From contig WBMV01008405.1 of the NCBI GenBank assembly GCA_013396655.1, positions 434,911 to 498,910 of the forward strand: a stretch of DNA of 64,000 bases, in the 5' to 3' direction. Positions 50,001-63,830 of this stretch are shown in pieces. The translations under genes were made by a program, and so were the position numbers. Numbering within the stretch: position 1 is the stretch's first letter; each line of letters starts with the position of its first letter. This DNA comes from Campylorhamphus procurvoides. Taxonomy: Eukaryota > Chordata > Aves > Passeriformes > Dendrocolaptidae. The notes beneath the pieces were generated by a model that worked only from the letters and a program-made list of their open reading frames with translations, had not been told where the DNA came from and made no database searches.

Positions 50001-52049
50001 ATATTGTATTCACAAAATGTTTGACACTTCATGAGCTTGCAGAGGATTGCAGTGTCCTAAAAGCATCTACAGATTCAGAATTTTGTCCTGGTATTGCTCT
50101 GTAGCTCAGTTTACCCTGTTTTCCTGTACCTTTCTGTTGCTTCTTGTCTCAGTCTTACACTGAAAAACTCTTCAGACAAAGACCAGCTTTTGCTTCTGAC
50201 ACTATGCTGGGGTAGGGTAGTCTAGCCCTATGAAGCCTTGATGATGAATTTAATCATAGCAAAAGGCCATTGTGAAAAGCTGTTTAGGTCCCCTGTAGTA
50301 ACATAGGTCTGAAGACTTTGAAGATATTTTTGTTTGAATTACAATGAATCTTTTGGGAAAAAAAAATAATTCTAATTGTGATTGAAGTATTTGCAGTGGT
50401 AGAGAATCCATCACAATCCTCTGCAACTGATGATTGTTAATTATCAGCACTTGTATCAATCATTAGCATTTCCTTAAAACAACCACAACAAAACCTACCT
50501 GTGTGTTTACTGAGAATTGCAGATGAAGCAGATCAGTTCGGTTTAGTAATCTGCCAGGATGAAGGTATCATCATGCTATGCCACTCCATTGCGAAAAATA
50601 TCATATTTATCCAGAAATTCAACTCCAGGCAGATCAAAGGGTATTGGGGGAGATTTCTTTACTTTTCTAAACAGTTAAAAAACATTAGGGCTGAACAAAT
50701 AATGAAATATGCAACACTGTGAATTTCATGTTTCCCAGCTGCAAAATGTCCACAAGCAGCCCATACATTATTTAATGTGGCTCTTCAGAATTGCTCTATG
50801 GAACTGTACGTTTGTTCGTGTGCCTGAGAAGGAGAGTTTATTTTTTTTCCTTACCAACTAATAGCTTGGGAAGTTCCCTGTAAATATTTGGGTCTTCAGA
50901 AATATTAACTGTGATGGATTGTATCAGTGGTTTGGTAATTTTTTCAGGACTTAACAGGTGCTATCAGCCAGTGGAATACATTTAGCCTTCAGCTCTGCCA
51001 TGCAGACACATTTGTAGAAAATTCTAAAAAATGAAGCAAAACAAATATTCCTTTCTTGAGCCAGTCAGGCCTTACATTAGACCCCATTATTACAAACCTT
51101 CGTTTTATTGGTGAAATCTATGGACAAACCATGAAATGGACCCATCTTACTGGAGCCAGACCAGTCCTCTGTGTGCCCCACCAGCAATTTGAGAGTACCC
51201 TGCCAAAAACTGCCTTGGTGAGAAGAAATAGGTGACAAGTTCATGTTCCAGTTTCTTCTTGACCCCCACGTATACCTGCACACCCTCTGACTTCACAGCC
51301 TTCAACAAAAGGTAAAAACTCAGGTAGGCAGCAAAGTAACCCCTCTAGATATTCTGGTCCACCCACTGCCTCCAGCTAGCTGGGAAGGGAGTGCTCCTTG
51401 GGAACAAGAATGTGGACTGGGTGCCTGCCAGGCACAGCAGCATCTAAGATTTGGGGGCATTAAATAAATATTGCTCTTTACTAACAATCCTCTGTGAAAT
51501 TAGAGCCCACTTTTTCTGATTGATTGTTTGTTTGTTTTTTAAGTACCTGAGACTGAAATGCAGCTAACAGGCATTCTTGGTATGGCTTGTATTATGAAAC
51601 AAGAAATTATTTTAATTGCTCTAGCAATTCCCTTCCCATTGCTGTAAACAAAGTGATTTCCTTCAGCAGCAGTCTGACTCATGTCATGCTCAAAGAAAGA
51701 GCCGCTGGCTCCGATCAGGGCTGGTAAAAAGCTGTGTGGGGGTGCAGCCTCTCCCCTCACCTGGACTGCATGGGCTGAGTCTGCAGCCAAACAAGGGATG
51801 CTCCTGGGGCAGGGACTGACCTCTTGGCCCTTTGCTTCAGACCTGTCCTCACCCAGCTCATTTTATACAGACTCTGCCTCTCTCCTTTGCAACTGCTTTT
51901 CTATATAAGCCATTTTAATGTTGCGTGTTTGGAAATAATTTTAGTACAGAGAGAGGGAAGAGCACAGTTGGGAAAACTCCAAAGGCCCTGCTCTGTCTGA
52001 GTTCTTTCTCGATTGGATTATGTTTGTGAAGTTGGAAGTTTTCTTCCTT
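47036..52049. other. Non-genic stretch
   Basis: A C-rich portion near 47715-47830 is followed by a long AT-rich stretch (48100-50900). Frames are short except minus 47794-48153 (119 codons, no recognised domain). No repeat family identified. Confidence 0.6.
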
Positions 52050-52564
52050 CAACAGCTTCACCTTGAATATTGTGCACAGTTTTGGCCATCACAATATAAG
52101 AAAGATATTAAGCTATTAGAGAGTGACCAAAGGAGGGTAATGAAGATGGTGAAGGGCCTTGAGGGGAAGCCGTATGAGGAGTGGCTGAGGGCACTTGGTC
52201 TGTTCAGCTGGAGAAGAGGAGTCCTCATTGCAGATACAACTTCCTTGTGAGGGGCAGAGGAAGGGCAGGCACTGGTCTCTTCTCTGTGGTGACCCATGAG
52301 AGGACCCAAGGGAATGGCCTGAAGTTGTGTCAGGGAAGGCTTAGGCTGGATATTAGAAAATACTTAACCTAGAGTGTTGTCGGGCACTGAACAGGCTCCT
52401 CAGGGCAGTGGTCACAGCACCAAGCCTGGCAGAGCTCGAGAAGCATTTGGACAATGATCTCAGGCACGCGGGGTGACTCTTGGGGATGGTCTTATGCAGG
52501 GCCAGGAGCTGGACTTGATGGTCCCTGTGTGTCCCTTCCAACTCAGCATATTCTGTGACTCTGA
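52050..52564 (+). mobile_element. CR1 LINE 3' end with broken ORF2 C-terminus
   Basis: This is the clearest CR1 copy. From about 52053 to 52215 the plus strand encodes the conserved C-terminal tail of the CR1 ORF2 protein (LEYCAQFW, then KKDIKLLES, QRR, MVKGLEGKPYEE, LRALGLFS). The frame then shifts near 52220 and continues in another frame (52238-52372: NFLVRG, GLFSVV, GNGLKL, LDIRKY). From 52373 the 3' untranslated part runs through GGGCACTGAACAGGCTCC and GGACTTGATGGTCCC to the terminal ATTCTGTGACTCTGAT at 52564. The element is 5'-truncated: the endonuclease and the catalytic part of the reverse transcriptase are absent, so it cannot move itself. Tail sequence resembles passerine CR1-X-type copies. 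Confidence 0.92.
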
Positions 52565-55500
52565 TCTCCTGTAAAGGAATTAAAATCAAGACAGAAAACC
52601 AGTTGAGTCTAAAGGAGTAGGAAGGGGATAGAGTTGCAAGGGAAAATCCTGTGGATTTTCTCTTAAAATGTGCTGATCTAAAGATTAATGCACTCAATGC
52701 AAGACACAACTATTATGAAAATGCAGCTCTGACAACAGTTTGCAGAACCTCCTCTGCTGGTGTCGGCTTTGAACTCACAACTTCGAAATTATTGATTTAA
52801 ATATTTTCTTATTGATTGCATAATTAAAGTATGAGTGAAGGAAGGAACATGCAGCCAGTTATGGTATTCAGCTTCTCTTTATATGACTCAGAGACACATT
52901 ATTTATTTGTGTGTTGCTGTTGTATGAGATTGAAATGTGCCTTTAGTCATGCTTTTGGCCCTTGGCAAGTAAAATGCCTTCGATTAATATCTAGTCTTAA
53001 GCCAGTAGCACAATTAGATGAACACTGCACTTAGGCTTTCATATTGTGGATGCTTAATTATAATGCTGTAGTTAACTAAATGCCTGTAACTTTCTCCATA
53101 AGCCTTAGAAGTCTGTATTATTAATGAACAAGTCGTTTGCTGAGCCTTTTAAAACTCCTCTCAATGCTCAGGTGAAAAAGGGAGACATGAAGAGAGATTT
53201 TCCCAGACATTTCAGGGTGTAGAAAGGACGCCTCAACTATTTTTTTTCAAATCATGATAATTCTCTGCGGGCTACACTCTAAATATTACGCAGTTTAAAT
53301 TGTGTAAAAACAAATTGACCTTGTTTAAGAGACACAGTTTTCTACATTCCCAGAGAAGTACATATTTTCCCTTCATGCATGTCTCATGGTGTTAGTGGAA
53401 CTGCAGAAATATATAGGTGTCCCAGTTAAAATTTGCTCAAAGACCTAAAAAATCCTTTGTTAGTGATGCGTATCCATTTTAATTAAGTGAAGAAAACATG
53501 AAACATGCCTTCAAACTGATTTGTATAGTAGATGATACAGCAAAACTAAGCAAGGTACTTCTCAAAAGTCTGTAGTGTCTTTGAATCTCATGGCAATAGA
53601 AATAAAAGAGCATTTGGGAAAAAAAAACCATACTGCAGATTCAATGAATTTTACTTTCTATTAAAATAAGACGTGAACATGAATGATAAATTTACTTGTC
53701 AATGTCAAATAAGCTGGATCTACATGAACTAAGAATTCTTAAAAAGATACCTCAAGCAACTTGCAGTATTTACCTTGCCACAATCATAACAGCATTTTCA
53801 CTTGGGTAATAATGCTGCTTTACTGTGGCGGCTGCACTTACTCAGCCCAAGCTAAAGTAGAAGAGATGTTATTTATAGCAACTCCTTCCATTAAACTTGT
53901 AACTTGTACTCTGTACCGCAGATGAGCATCCAGCAGTCTGCATGGTTCGGATTACTCTAACTGTTCAGACACCAGTCTGGGCTTCATCCCATAATCAATA
54001 ATCATCCATCCTTCATTTTTATTGCTACCTAAGCATAACTACTGAATAGATATTGTGGGAAATGAATACCACCATCACTACTAAAACATCTTTGTTCAAC
54101 ATCCTGTCCATGACACAGCAACACTTTTTTTTTTCTGGTTTTTTTATGTTTTTTTTGTCTTTGTCTTATCCTTTGAAAACGTTTTGAAAAGATTTGCTAT
54201 ATTGATGAAGTGGATTTGCCCTTAAAAGCCTGAAAATTCTATCGGGAAACCTCATGCAGCTAGTTTACAGAATGTTTTTACACTTGCTTGTTTTCTAATT
54301 GCATATAAATCACAGCCAACAACTGAACATACAGAGCCTCGGGAGGATATGATCTGAAGTCAAGATTGAATCAGATTGCAGATTTTACAAAGATTTTTGT
54401 TTTCATACCACAAAACTCTGAAGCCCTAGAATTTACAATCTGTTACAAAGAGAGCTTAAGAGTCTCTTGGTATCAGTATTGCTGGTATCAGGGTTAATTA
54501 GTCAGTAATCAATTGCATTTGGTTCAAATGATTAGCTTTTGTTTTCTGTTCTTCAATTCTTTGCATACCTGTGCCAGCTGGGGTTATATACCTGGTCACA
54601 TAGATGGCATAGGATTAAGTTTCTATGTTTGGATTCCTTGATGCTTTTAAAACAGGAAAATTATAAGTAAAGCACTTTTGGCTTTGAATTTTATGACACA
54701 GAGCTCTTTGAACTAAAACTTGTCATACTCTAGGGGTTCTGTGAATACTTAAAAACCAATTTGTACTCCTGAAGAGTTGGGGTAGTAAATAACAAAATCC
54801 TGTAATAATCCTTAATCCAAACTATGAGGAAATATTTGTTTAAAATATGCCAATCTTTCATGGAAAACCAAATGGAATTTTGATAGCATTGTTAATTTCA
54901 GGTTAGTGACCAATAATTGGAACCCCTAATTATTCAAGGTTGTTTTTTTCTATATTTGCTAAATTTTGGATATTTATTATGAGTTCTCTGCTTATTAAAT
55001 AGTTGTGCAGGAATGTTTTCTTGCCTTTAATGTAAGCAGTCTTTCATCCCTCAAATTCTGTTCAGAATTCTAAAGGCCATTTGCTCCTCCAAGGTGAATA
55101 CATGTAGAAGCATAAACTCAACTGTGAATAAGGTTGAGGGCAAAACTTGACCTCGGATTTTGAGTTTGTTCAAAACCAAAACCCAGATGAGAACACTAGA
55201 TTTTCTAGTACTCTGTCAAAAATGAACAGCATTGAGAAATACAAATTACTCAGGTGCATTTGAGAAGTTCACGGTGCAGTCAAGGAAGATAATGTAGTTT
55301 TCAGGTCTCTAGGTTTAAACACAGACAGTTTAAAAGAATTTGATTAAACTGATCATCTTCTAAGGAAATATGCTCTGTAGCTTCTCCAGAATGAAGACTC
55401 AGCTGCATGTTGGATTTTCTAGTAGATATCTATCTGCAGACCAAGAAGTAAAGTTCTTTTCTCAGCCGACCATTTAGGCAGGGAGAATGTATTTGCAGGA

Positions 55501-58500
55501 GGGAAGGGTTGAGTGCTTTGGTTGAACTGGAGATGGTCATCTGTTCACAGCAGGCCCGGGCTGCAGCAGTTCCCATGTTATTAAAAACTATAATCACATC
55601 TGGTTGCATTGAAGATATCCAAAGTATCAAAGATTTATGTCTCTAAACCTCACGCCATAACTATGTCTTGGTAGAATTTGGCATTTTAAAATCTTGGAAT
55701 TAAAAGTAATTGGTAAACTGAAATAATTAAAGCATTCTAGGGAAATTGGGATTCCAAATAACTCAGTTCATTAGAATTAACTTTGTCTGGCACTGTACAG
55801 ATTGGTCAACATGGATTATTATTCCATACTTATTTCCTGAGCATGGTCTGAATAGTATCTGAATTGTATCTGAATTTCCACAGCAAACTCCTGAGTTAGG
55901 AACTACATTTTCTGGGTTTCTTCAAACTAAAATCACATGTATGTGCCTCATATTTTGACTGGGTGTATTAAGCATTCAGTTTTCAGGCAATCATGCACAT
56001 CAGAGCACTTGCAGATCGTTTCAGATATGAAGGGAAAAACATCAGCTCTTGGGTAACCAAAAGCTGTCCCAGGCAGGTATCTCTTCCTTCCAGGCTCACT
56101 GTATCATGTTTCCATGTAAAAAGCAACATCCTTCCTGGAATGCTCTCCCTTAGGGGTAACAGCAAGGGAAAAAGTCGGGTAATTTGCCTGTGAGACAGTG
56201 GTATGTCTTTGATTCATTGATCCTAAGGACAGCGCTGAGGCATCCTCAAGAATCTGATGGCTTAGGAACCCAAGTTTCAGCTTGCCAATGGCATTTCCTC
56301 ACTAAACCCATAGAAAGTTGAAGAGTTTTCTTCTTGTTGGTTTTTTTCTTTTTTAATTGTAATTTTCCCTGGCAGTGAAAATGCAGATTTAATGTTTTTC
56401 ATTTGGTTGGGAAGAACAAGAATTAGTCCTCCCCCCAATAGTCTTACGTTCACCTACACTATACCAGCATGGAGTCAGTAAATGATGCTGGTATTAAAAA
56501 CTGAATCCTTTTCTTTTCCTGTATTTGGATCATCAGTGGATTATATCCCTGCAGCTGCACTGAGCCCCCAAAAGTCCATAAAGCTGCACTTAGTATTTCC
56601 ACATGTAGTCTGATTGCAGGGGCACATTAAATACAAATACATTAAAAAGAAGGTTTCAAGAACAGGCCCAACACTCTTCTCTGTAATTTGGAATGTAACT
56701 ATATTCTTCTGTTGTTTTAGCTGCACTGATACAACTTAAATTTATATTAATCTGAGTATAAAGTCTATCTTAAAAGCTTCATTTATTTTATGAGAGAAGC
56801 TATAAAACAAGTAGTAGTTACCCTGGAATGTCTTTAAACTTGTTGAAACTGCAAAATCCTATTCAAGCTGTCTCTTCTTTACTTCAGTCCACTCAAAAAA
56901 CAGAATCTAGGACTTCCCAATACTGACAGAAGTGTTTGTTAGCTTCATAGAAAACATCCAAACAGTTCATGGAATTTATGCCTTGGGGAAACATTTGTTT
57001 TTCTTGTTTGGTCAATTAAACACTGCCTTTCTTAAAAGAGGGTGTATTGTAACATCAGGCATGATAATAAACAGAAACACCAAAGGGTTGCTGCAAAAAG
57101 TTTGGGTTTATGTCTGTGTTCCAGTGGTGCATTTGGAGAACTCAGGCATTTAGGGGAGGGAAAATGCAAACTGAGGAGCCTTCTGCAGAATTTTGCCTGA
57201 GATTATTCATAACGAAGAGCAGATAAAAAGCAGCATTCTTGTGAAGCCCATGGTGCTCTAATGGCAAGGAGTGAGGAAAAAAAATTAAGCTACATGATTA
57301 TTTTTTCAGTGTAAGTAAAGGGAATTTTAAACACAAGCGCTATAAAGAAGCTATCACGGTACTGTCAAAAATACTGGGAAAGCTTTTCTGCTGAAAAGGA
57401 ATAGATGTAAAGAGCATACAAATTCCTGAGCTGGATGGAGACAGAAAATACTGATTCAACACAAAGTGATAAATTTGACAGAACACAACGATTTCACCAA
57501 CATCTTTATGAAATATTTTGGTTTATTTCAATGCAATTAAGATGCATGGTGTTCACTTTATGCTTTACTTTTATACTTACAGTTTAGATTTCTTGTTTTG
57601 TAACATTGTAATAGAAAGGTCAAAATTAAATAAAGTTGCAGTGAAGCACTGTTGTAAGTCTGAAGGGAATCATTGATTTTAAACTATTTCAGTCTCACAC
57701 AAAATCAAGAATTACAGATTTTGAAGCCTTGGACTTCCCCATGAGGTTGGTCTCAGGTGGGAAATCATCTCTATGCTGAAAACTTTTTAAACACAGGCTT
57801 AATTCCTTGTCCAGCAGCAGGAGAGTTTGAGCAGGAACTTCAGTGCTGTGGAAATCTGAAGACTCGGAAAGGTTTGTAAAAGGAGTTGTGAAAGAAGCTC
57901 AGCTCCTGAGAAAAGTGGAATGGATCCATCTCAAGCTGCTGTGGGCACCTGCAGTGCAGCTGGTCCTGTGGGCAAGGAGAGGGCAGCTCACTTGGCTAAA
58001 ACCCCTGCGGTAGAATGAGATAAATTGTACCTGGGAGATTCCCAGTCATCTTCTAAATTTTACACACACACAGAAAAAAAAAGTAAAATCCATCCAGAAG
58101 GAAAATCTGGAAAGTAGTACATAATCTACTTACAAAATCTTACAGACTTACAATTGCAGACAGTGTGCTTCCTTTCATTGGTGCCATTTACAGATACTGC
58201 CAACACAGACATGTAAAGCTGATCCAGTGCTTGCTCTTTGCAAGAGGTCTGGTCCTAGGAGTGCATTTAAGAATACCTGTCCCATTCCTCTGTCTTTATG
58301 TGAATGGCTTTTGAATGTATCACCAATGGTTTAAAATGAAATATCAGGTGTAATCTTCAAAGTTTCGATATAATTGCTGTTGAGCTTCTTGCTTTGATAT
58401 TGTACCTACCTTTTGTCCTGAACTGATTATGTTAAGGATGACACCAGAATGGAAGAATAGGCACACCTGTGCTCCCTCCCTCTCTCCACTGGGTTGGTAA

Positions 58501-61500
58501 GCACATATAGGAACCCTGGGCTGCAGTCTCTAGCAGGCTTGAAGCACACCGTAAGTAAGTAGGACATATTAACTGTGATTCTCTCACAAAGTCCTTATTA
58601 GGCTAAACCAGCAGATTTTACTCTCCTTTCTCCAGGTTGCTGTGGGAGTGTAACTGATGCACTTCATTAGGGTTTGAAATTGTGTGAGTAATCCTATTGT
58701 TTCTGTCGTTCTGTGTAAAATGTGTATAATCACCCTACTTCCTCATAATGGTATGAGTAACCTCTTTTTATGACAGGCTTTTTCCATGTTCCCTATTTTT
58801 TGCTCTTTAACTTGTGATTCTACTTCTGTAGCTTTGGATTGATTTGGGTGAGGGAAGAGGCTGGGAGGTAGAAAGAAGGAGGGATGCAGAGGGAGAACAA
58901 AAGCACTTTTCCTTTCATCACCTGTAACCCTTATGGTTCAGTTTGACTGTGGGCTAGAGATCAGACGATAGGAGGAAATCACACAGACAAAATTCTTAAA
59001 GCTCAGACCACACTGCTGCACAGAGGGTTGGCTCAGTGTTGTTGCAATGAGAGTGTTTGGGTTTTCCTTCTGCTGGGGGCCTGGGATGCACATGTCCCAG
59101 AGGAGCCCTGGTAAGAGACTTTTCATCTTCTTCTGTGGGCAAATCTGACCTGGCTACACTTTGAAGACTAAGAGTGTGCATGGAGCTTGTGCATGGGCTT
59201 TGCAGACCATGCCTCTGGTAGGGTGCCTGTGGGAGTGAAAGGGGAGGGAATGGAGAGCCCCACAACTGCTGGTCACTCCTCAAGGGAAGTGAGAAACTGT
59301 CCTCCAGCTGCTGCTCCTGAGTCTGGGGGTGGCATGGGAGGCAACCTGGACCACTGTCATGCAGCTTGATCTTCCCTTTCATGCTTCATGTCAGAGCCAG
59401 AGAGAAGGCAGGGTGGCAGAGATGTTTCTCAGAGCTCCCTCTAAATGCTCCTGCAGCACCACCCAGCTCACAGGGTGTGACTGCTGAATGGAGTCCAGGC
59501 AGATGGGGCAGTGGAGGTGCCTTCTCCTGTTCCCAGTGGGTGGAAGTGGTAGCTTGGTGAAGGTATCACTGTCATAGGGGTCTCATCCATACTGACTCTG
59601 CCAGTGCTGCTCCCACTGGTGGAGTTGAACTACTGAGATGGGAAACCTGGGGCCAAGAAATCAAGTTTAGGCAATGTCTAGAGTTACTTTTAAAATGCCT
59701 TTGCTACCCAGATGAATCATAGTGTAGTAAGTTAACTTTTTAAAAGGGTATACAAATCCAGCCACCAGCCAAGCACTATTGCTGTGTCCTGACTAATTCC
59801 AGTGTAAGTGATGACTGTCTGTCTGAGTCCTTTCCTTGTCCTCAGCTACTGGACCAAGCTGCTTCTTCTGTCATTCATCATACAGATGTTTTTCTTTTAA
59901 AGTTCTTTTGAGAACTCCATGAGAAAGGATCTGAAAACTAAAGACTTGGACTGATTTTAGGGGCAAAGATAATGTTGCTCTTTACTCATCTCAAGCAGTT
60001 ACCTAAAAGCATGGAATGCATAACTTGGCTTAGTTATTTCAGATGATACGTTTGTTTTCCTCCTGCTGCATAAGCCCTGTTCTTGCTGCTACTCAGTATT
60101 CAGTACTGCCAGCACATCCAGCACTTTGTAGTGCTTTTCCCAGTGTGCTCCTGTGTTCAGCTCCCTCAGACAGAGAAACAGCCAGATCGGGTTCTACAGT
60201 CACATGTATTTTGCAATACTCCTCTGCCACTCGTTTCCATCAGTACTGACTGTCCTGCTGCAGTGTTTTTCGGAACATTTCCCAAATGTTCAATAAGATT
60301 TTTTGTTTCTGCAGTTTAAGGTTTGTTGCACTTACTGGGCATGACACAGTTCACAGTTTCTTGGGAGAGGAGGAGAAGCAGGTCTAAGGACGAAAGGTTG
60401 AATGTTAGCCACTGGATTGATTGATTGATTTGCTTTACTTTCTTCATAATATATGGACATAAAACAAAATCTTACATCTCACACTTTGACATTTCTGGCA
60501 AACATAAAATACAGACCAACTCAAAAACAGAAGAAACGCATAGCAGGAATCAATCCCACAAAACCAACTTTTCTTTACTTAATTGCCACAAAGCCTTAAA
60601 CTCCATATTGTTAAAATATTTGCCTCTCTTCTTTCCTCCATACAAGCCCAGCCCATCTGATAGATAGTCCATTTCTTTATCGAGTCTACTGTCTCTGTGG
60701 TAACATTTTTATTTCCAGGATGAAAGGGTAGGAAGTCCACCAGTGACTTTCCACTGCTACGTATTTTATGCACAATTTCCTCAGATGACATAGCATCTGG
60801 ACATCTTTTCTTCTGCAGAATCCAGAATGGAAGGGTCTTGATCCTTGTTACCCATACTCAGATTAGCAACATATCAATGCTTAGTTGTCCTTAAATGATT
60901 GTTGTTGCCACTGGCTGGATAACAGAATAAATGGCAGGGAAGGCATACTCTGGGCAAGTATTGATTGCTGTTTCAAGATATTGGCAAAAATAAGATCCAC
61001 AGAAACTACACTATAACATTACAGTACAGGTTGGTGAGACACGGTGTTCTGAATTGTTTTCAACTTTCTTGAGAACATTATTGATCTTCTATATCCAAGG
61101 GGGCTTGGTTTCCTAAGTGTTTTCATTACAGCTTCTGGCTCACCTACAAGCACACTAAACCAGGAATATTTTGTCTGGAGAGCTACGTGGTCTCTGGTCT
61201 GCCTTGCCCTTGAACTGAATCTGCCCTCTAAGAGACTTCCTCAGCCCTGATGTCGTCAGCAGAGCACAGAGTTGTGTTGGAACATGAGGGGAATATTAGA
61301 TCATGGAAATTAACTAAGTGGAAGGACTTAATCCAATCCCTTTGTTCTGAGATTGTTGTTTTGTTTAAAGTCATAACAAATTAGGAGGACTATCTAGAGC
61401 AGGGGGAAGAAAGAAAACCACCTTACCCAAAACAAAATCCTAGGAAAAACCCAGAAGTTCCAGGTTTATGGTGCCTTTGCCTTATGTTCTGCTGTGTCCT

Positions 61501-61957
61501 TCCTGATATGCTTTTAATACACACCATGTATCTTTCAATATATGCTTTCCACTGTTTTCCATGGAGCTGTGAGTTCCTTATGTTAATGGGATGTAGTAGA
61601 AAACAGTTTTAAAATTTCTGGTAAAAAGAGCTGTACTGGATATGGTTATAGGCTGATGAGATGGCCCAGTAGTGGTGCTGATAGTCTGTGATATTATATA
61701 CTGCAGGAGTGGGGCTGGTTGAAACAGCTGTAAAAAATAGAGCTTTTATTTTAATTGTTAGTGAGAAATGATACAAGGCATTCACTTCAAACTGAAGCTT
61801 GTAAATATGTTGGCCATGTAACAGTTCTGAGAGCCTGGCAGTGGCTGCAGCATTAGAGCATCCCTGAACCTGAGGACTGATTGGGGCAGTTCCCCAGCTG
61901 CCCTCAGACAGATGGAGGAGTGGATGGATGCCAGACTTCTCTGTGTTTTCTCTACAG
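52565..61957. other. Non-genic stretch
   Basis: AT-rich unique-looking sequence from 52565 to about 58900, with frames under 80 codons, then a GC-richer patch at about 59160-59640 with overlapping frames (minus 58996-59382, 128 codons; plus 59187-59369 and 59366-59560). A T-rich tract lies at 54125-54164 and a short GATT run at 60414-60431. No gene or repeat family recognised. Confidence 0.6.
54125..54164. repeat. T-rich low-complexity tract
   Basis: T runs separated by CTGG, A-TG and G. Simple sequence. Confidence 0.8.
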
Positions 61958-62218
61958 GTTTTATGTGACCCAGCAGAGCATTACTGCAACAGCAGGTCCT
62001 GTACCACTCATGTAGTAAAAGCTGAAGGGTTTGTTGCTGAAATTTTTAGGTTTTCTGTGTGCAGTTGTAAGCATCCCATTTATCTAACAGCTGTGCTATT
62101 GTTTATGACCACTGACTTGAATGAGTTACCAGGAGCTGTTCAGAAGAGGCTCTTTTCTGCCTGTGGCTGTTTTCATCTATGCTCTTGTGTCCCTCAAAAA
62201 GAGCTGGGCTTTAAAAAG
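61958..62218 (+). other. Weak internal-exon candidate
   Basis: A pyrimidine-rich stretch ends in ACAG at 61957, a fair splice acceptor. An open frame then runs through 62218, where AAG is followed by GTGTGA, a fair donor. The enclosed 261 bp stays open in one plus frame (61928-62224) and encodes a Cys-containing peptide with one hydrophobic segment (about residues 54-63 of the 98-codon frame). I do not recognise the peptide. Single acceptor-donor pairs like this arise often by chance, and no companion exon was seen, so this is only a candidate. Confidence 0.12.
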
Positions 62219-63145
62219 GTGTGACTCAGCACAGGTTTGTCATGTCATTTATTATTGTTTCTTGTAGAGAGCCTCGGGCATTACCTCAACACAATTATGA
62301 AACACAGCCCTATTGTGGTTGGCTGAAATAAGCTGAAGGGTAGTCCTGTTATAAATTGAACAATGAGAAATACCAGCTAGAGACACTAAAATGAGTACAG
62401 AAAAACAACATACTGTTGTAGCCATCAGGATTGGGTTAGTCTGCAACTGTCTCAGCTGAAAACACAGAACTTCTAGCTTGTAAAAAGCTCCTTAAAAAAC
62501 CCCCAAACATAAACTTTACACCATATTTGTGTGTCAAACAGAAGAGAAAGTTGTGAAGCAGTTGAAAAAAAAGTGATTGCATAGTGATTGAAATGGGGTA
62601 CTAGCAGACTTGGACTTGCATCTCATGACCCTTGCTGCTGAAGAACAGGTGTATTTTTCCAGCTGGTGGTTGTGCTCCCAGTCCTGTCTTTCTCTGACAT
62701 CACACTTCTAGAAACTACTTCATGGAAGAGCTGAGAGTGTGCTCGGCCTCAGACCAGCTATCTTGAACATGTCCACTGCCTTGGAGAGGATTCTCAGAAT
62801 CCAACCCTGCTCCTATGGAAAAGCACATGGACACCCAGAGAGATCCCATTAAAATAAAAGTTTCAGAAATTTCCAATCTCTGTGCTGCGGAACTTGAGCT
62901 CAGTTAGATCAAGAGCTCTAGGTCCTTCGTTTTGGCTCCCTGGATGACTGTCTCCAAGCAGCATGTCTTGAAACACTAAAAACACACCTGTGAGCACAGG
63001 AGTCTCTAGATGGGTACCAGGGGTCCAGTCAGGGTCCATGTGAACTATGCCTCCAGTCTCCCAGTGTTCACTGAATATAGAGTATCTGGGGTCTGGTTCA
63101 TCTCTCGCTGTTGAAGTTTTCCACTAGGAAAAGCCTGATGAGTCA
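62219..63145. other. Non-genic flank of the LTR
   Basis: Unique-looking sequence up to the LTR border. Short frames only. Because the other end of the element lies outside the window, the target-site duplication cannot be checked here. Confidence 0.6.
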
Positions 63146-63439
63146 TGGTGGGTTGACCCTGGTTGGATGTCAGGTGCCCACCTAAGCCACTCTATCACTC
63201 CTCTCCTCAGCTGAACAGAGGAAAGAAAATATAACATAAGCCTCATGCGTTGAGCCTTAAAAAACAAATAAAAAACATATCTTGAAACACCTTCCCCCTC
63301 TCCTGCCTTCTTTCTGAGCTCAGCTTCATTCCCTATTTCTCTGCCTCCTCCCTCTTAGCAGTGCAAGGGGACAGGGAATGGGGGCAGTGGTCGGTTCATC
63401 ATTCACCTCTTCTGCTCCTTTCTCCTCAGGGGGAGTACT

Positions 63440-63830
63440 CCTCATATCCTTCTCCTGTTCCATTATGGGGTCCCTCCCACAGGATACAGTCCTCCATGAA
63501 CTTCTCCATTGTGAGTCTTTCCCATGGGCTACAATTCCTCACCAGCTGCTCCAGGATGGGTCCCTTCCATGAGGTGCAGTCCTCCAGGAACAGGTTGCTC
63601 CAGTGTGGGTCCCCCATGGGGTCACATGTTATGCCAGCAAACTCTGCTCCAGCCTGGATTCCTCCCTCCACAGGTTCACAGGTCCTGTCAGAAGCCTGCT
63701 CCAGTGTGAGCTTCCCATGAGGTCACAGCCTCTTTCAGGCATCTGCTTGCTCGGATCCTCCACAGGCTGCAGGTGGATCTCTGCTCCACTGTGTTCCTCC
63801 ACAGCTGCAGGAGCACAGCTGCCTTACCAT
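63440..63830 (-). repeat. Degenerate 45-49 bp repeats inside the LTR
   Basis: Units recur with plus-strand cores CTTCTCCATTG (63501), CTGCTCCAGG (63546), TTGCTCCAGTG (63595), CTGCTCCAGCC (near 63645) and CTGCTCCAGTG (near 63694), followed each time by a GGGTCCC- or GAGTC-like block and a CAGTCCTCC- or GGTCAC-like block. The first two spacings are 45 and 49 bp. A minus-strand frame (63426-63671, 81 codons) crosses them and yields a matching peptide repeat with a Cys-x-x-Trp core (DCTSW, NCSPW, DCILW). Confidence 0.75.

Noticed and set aside
63361..63720. 119-codon plus frame as a gene
   Set aside because: It lies wholly inside the LTR and reads the antisense strand of the internal repeat units.
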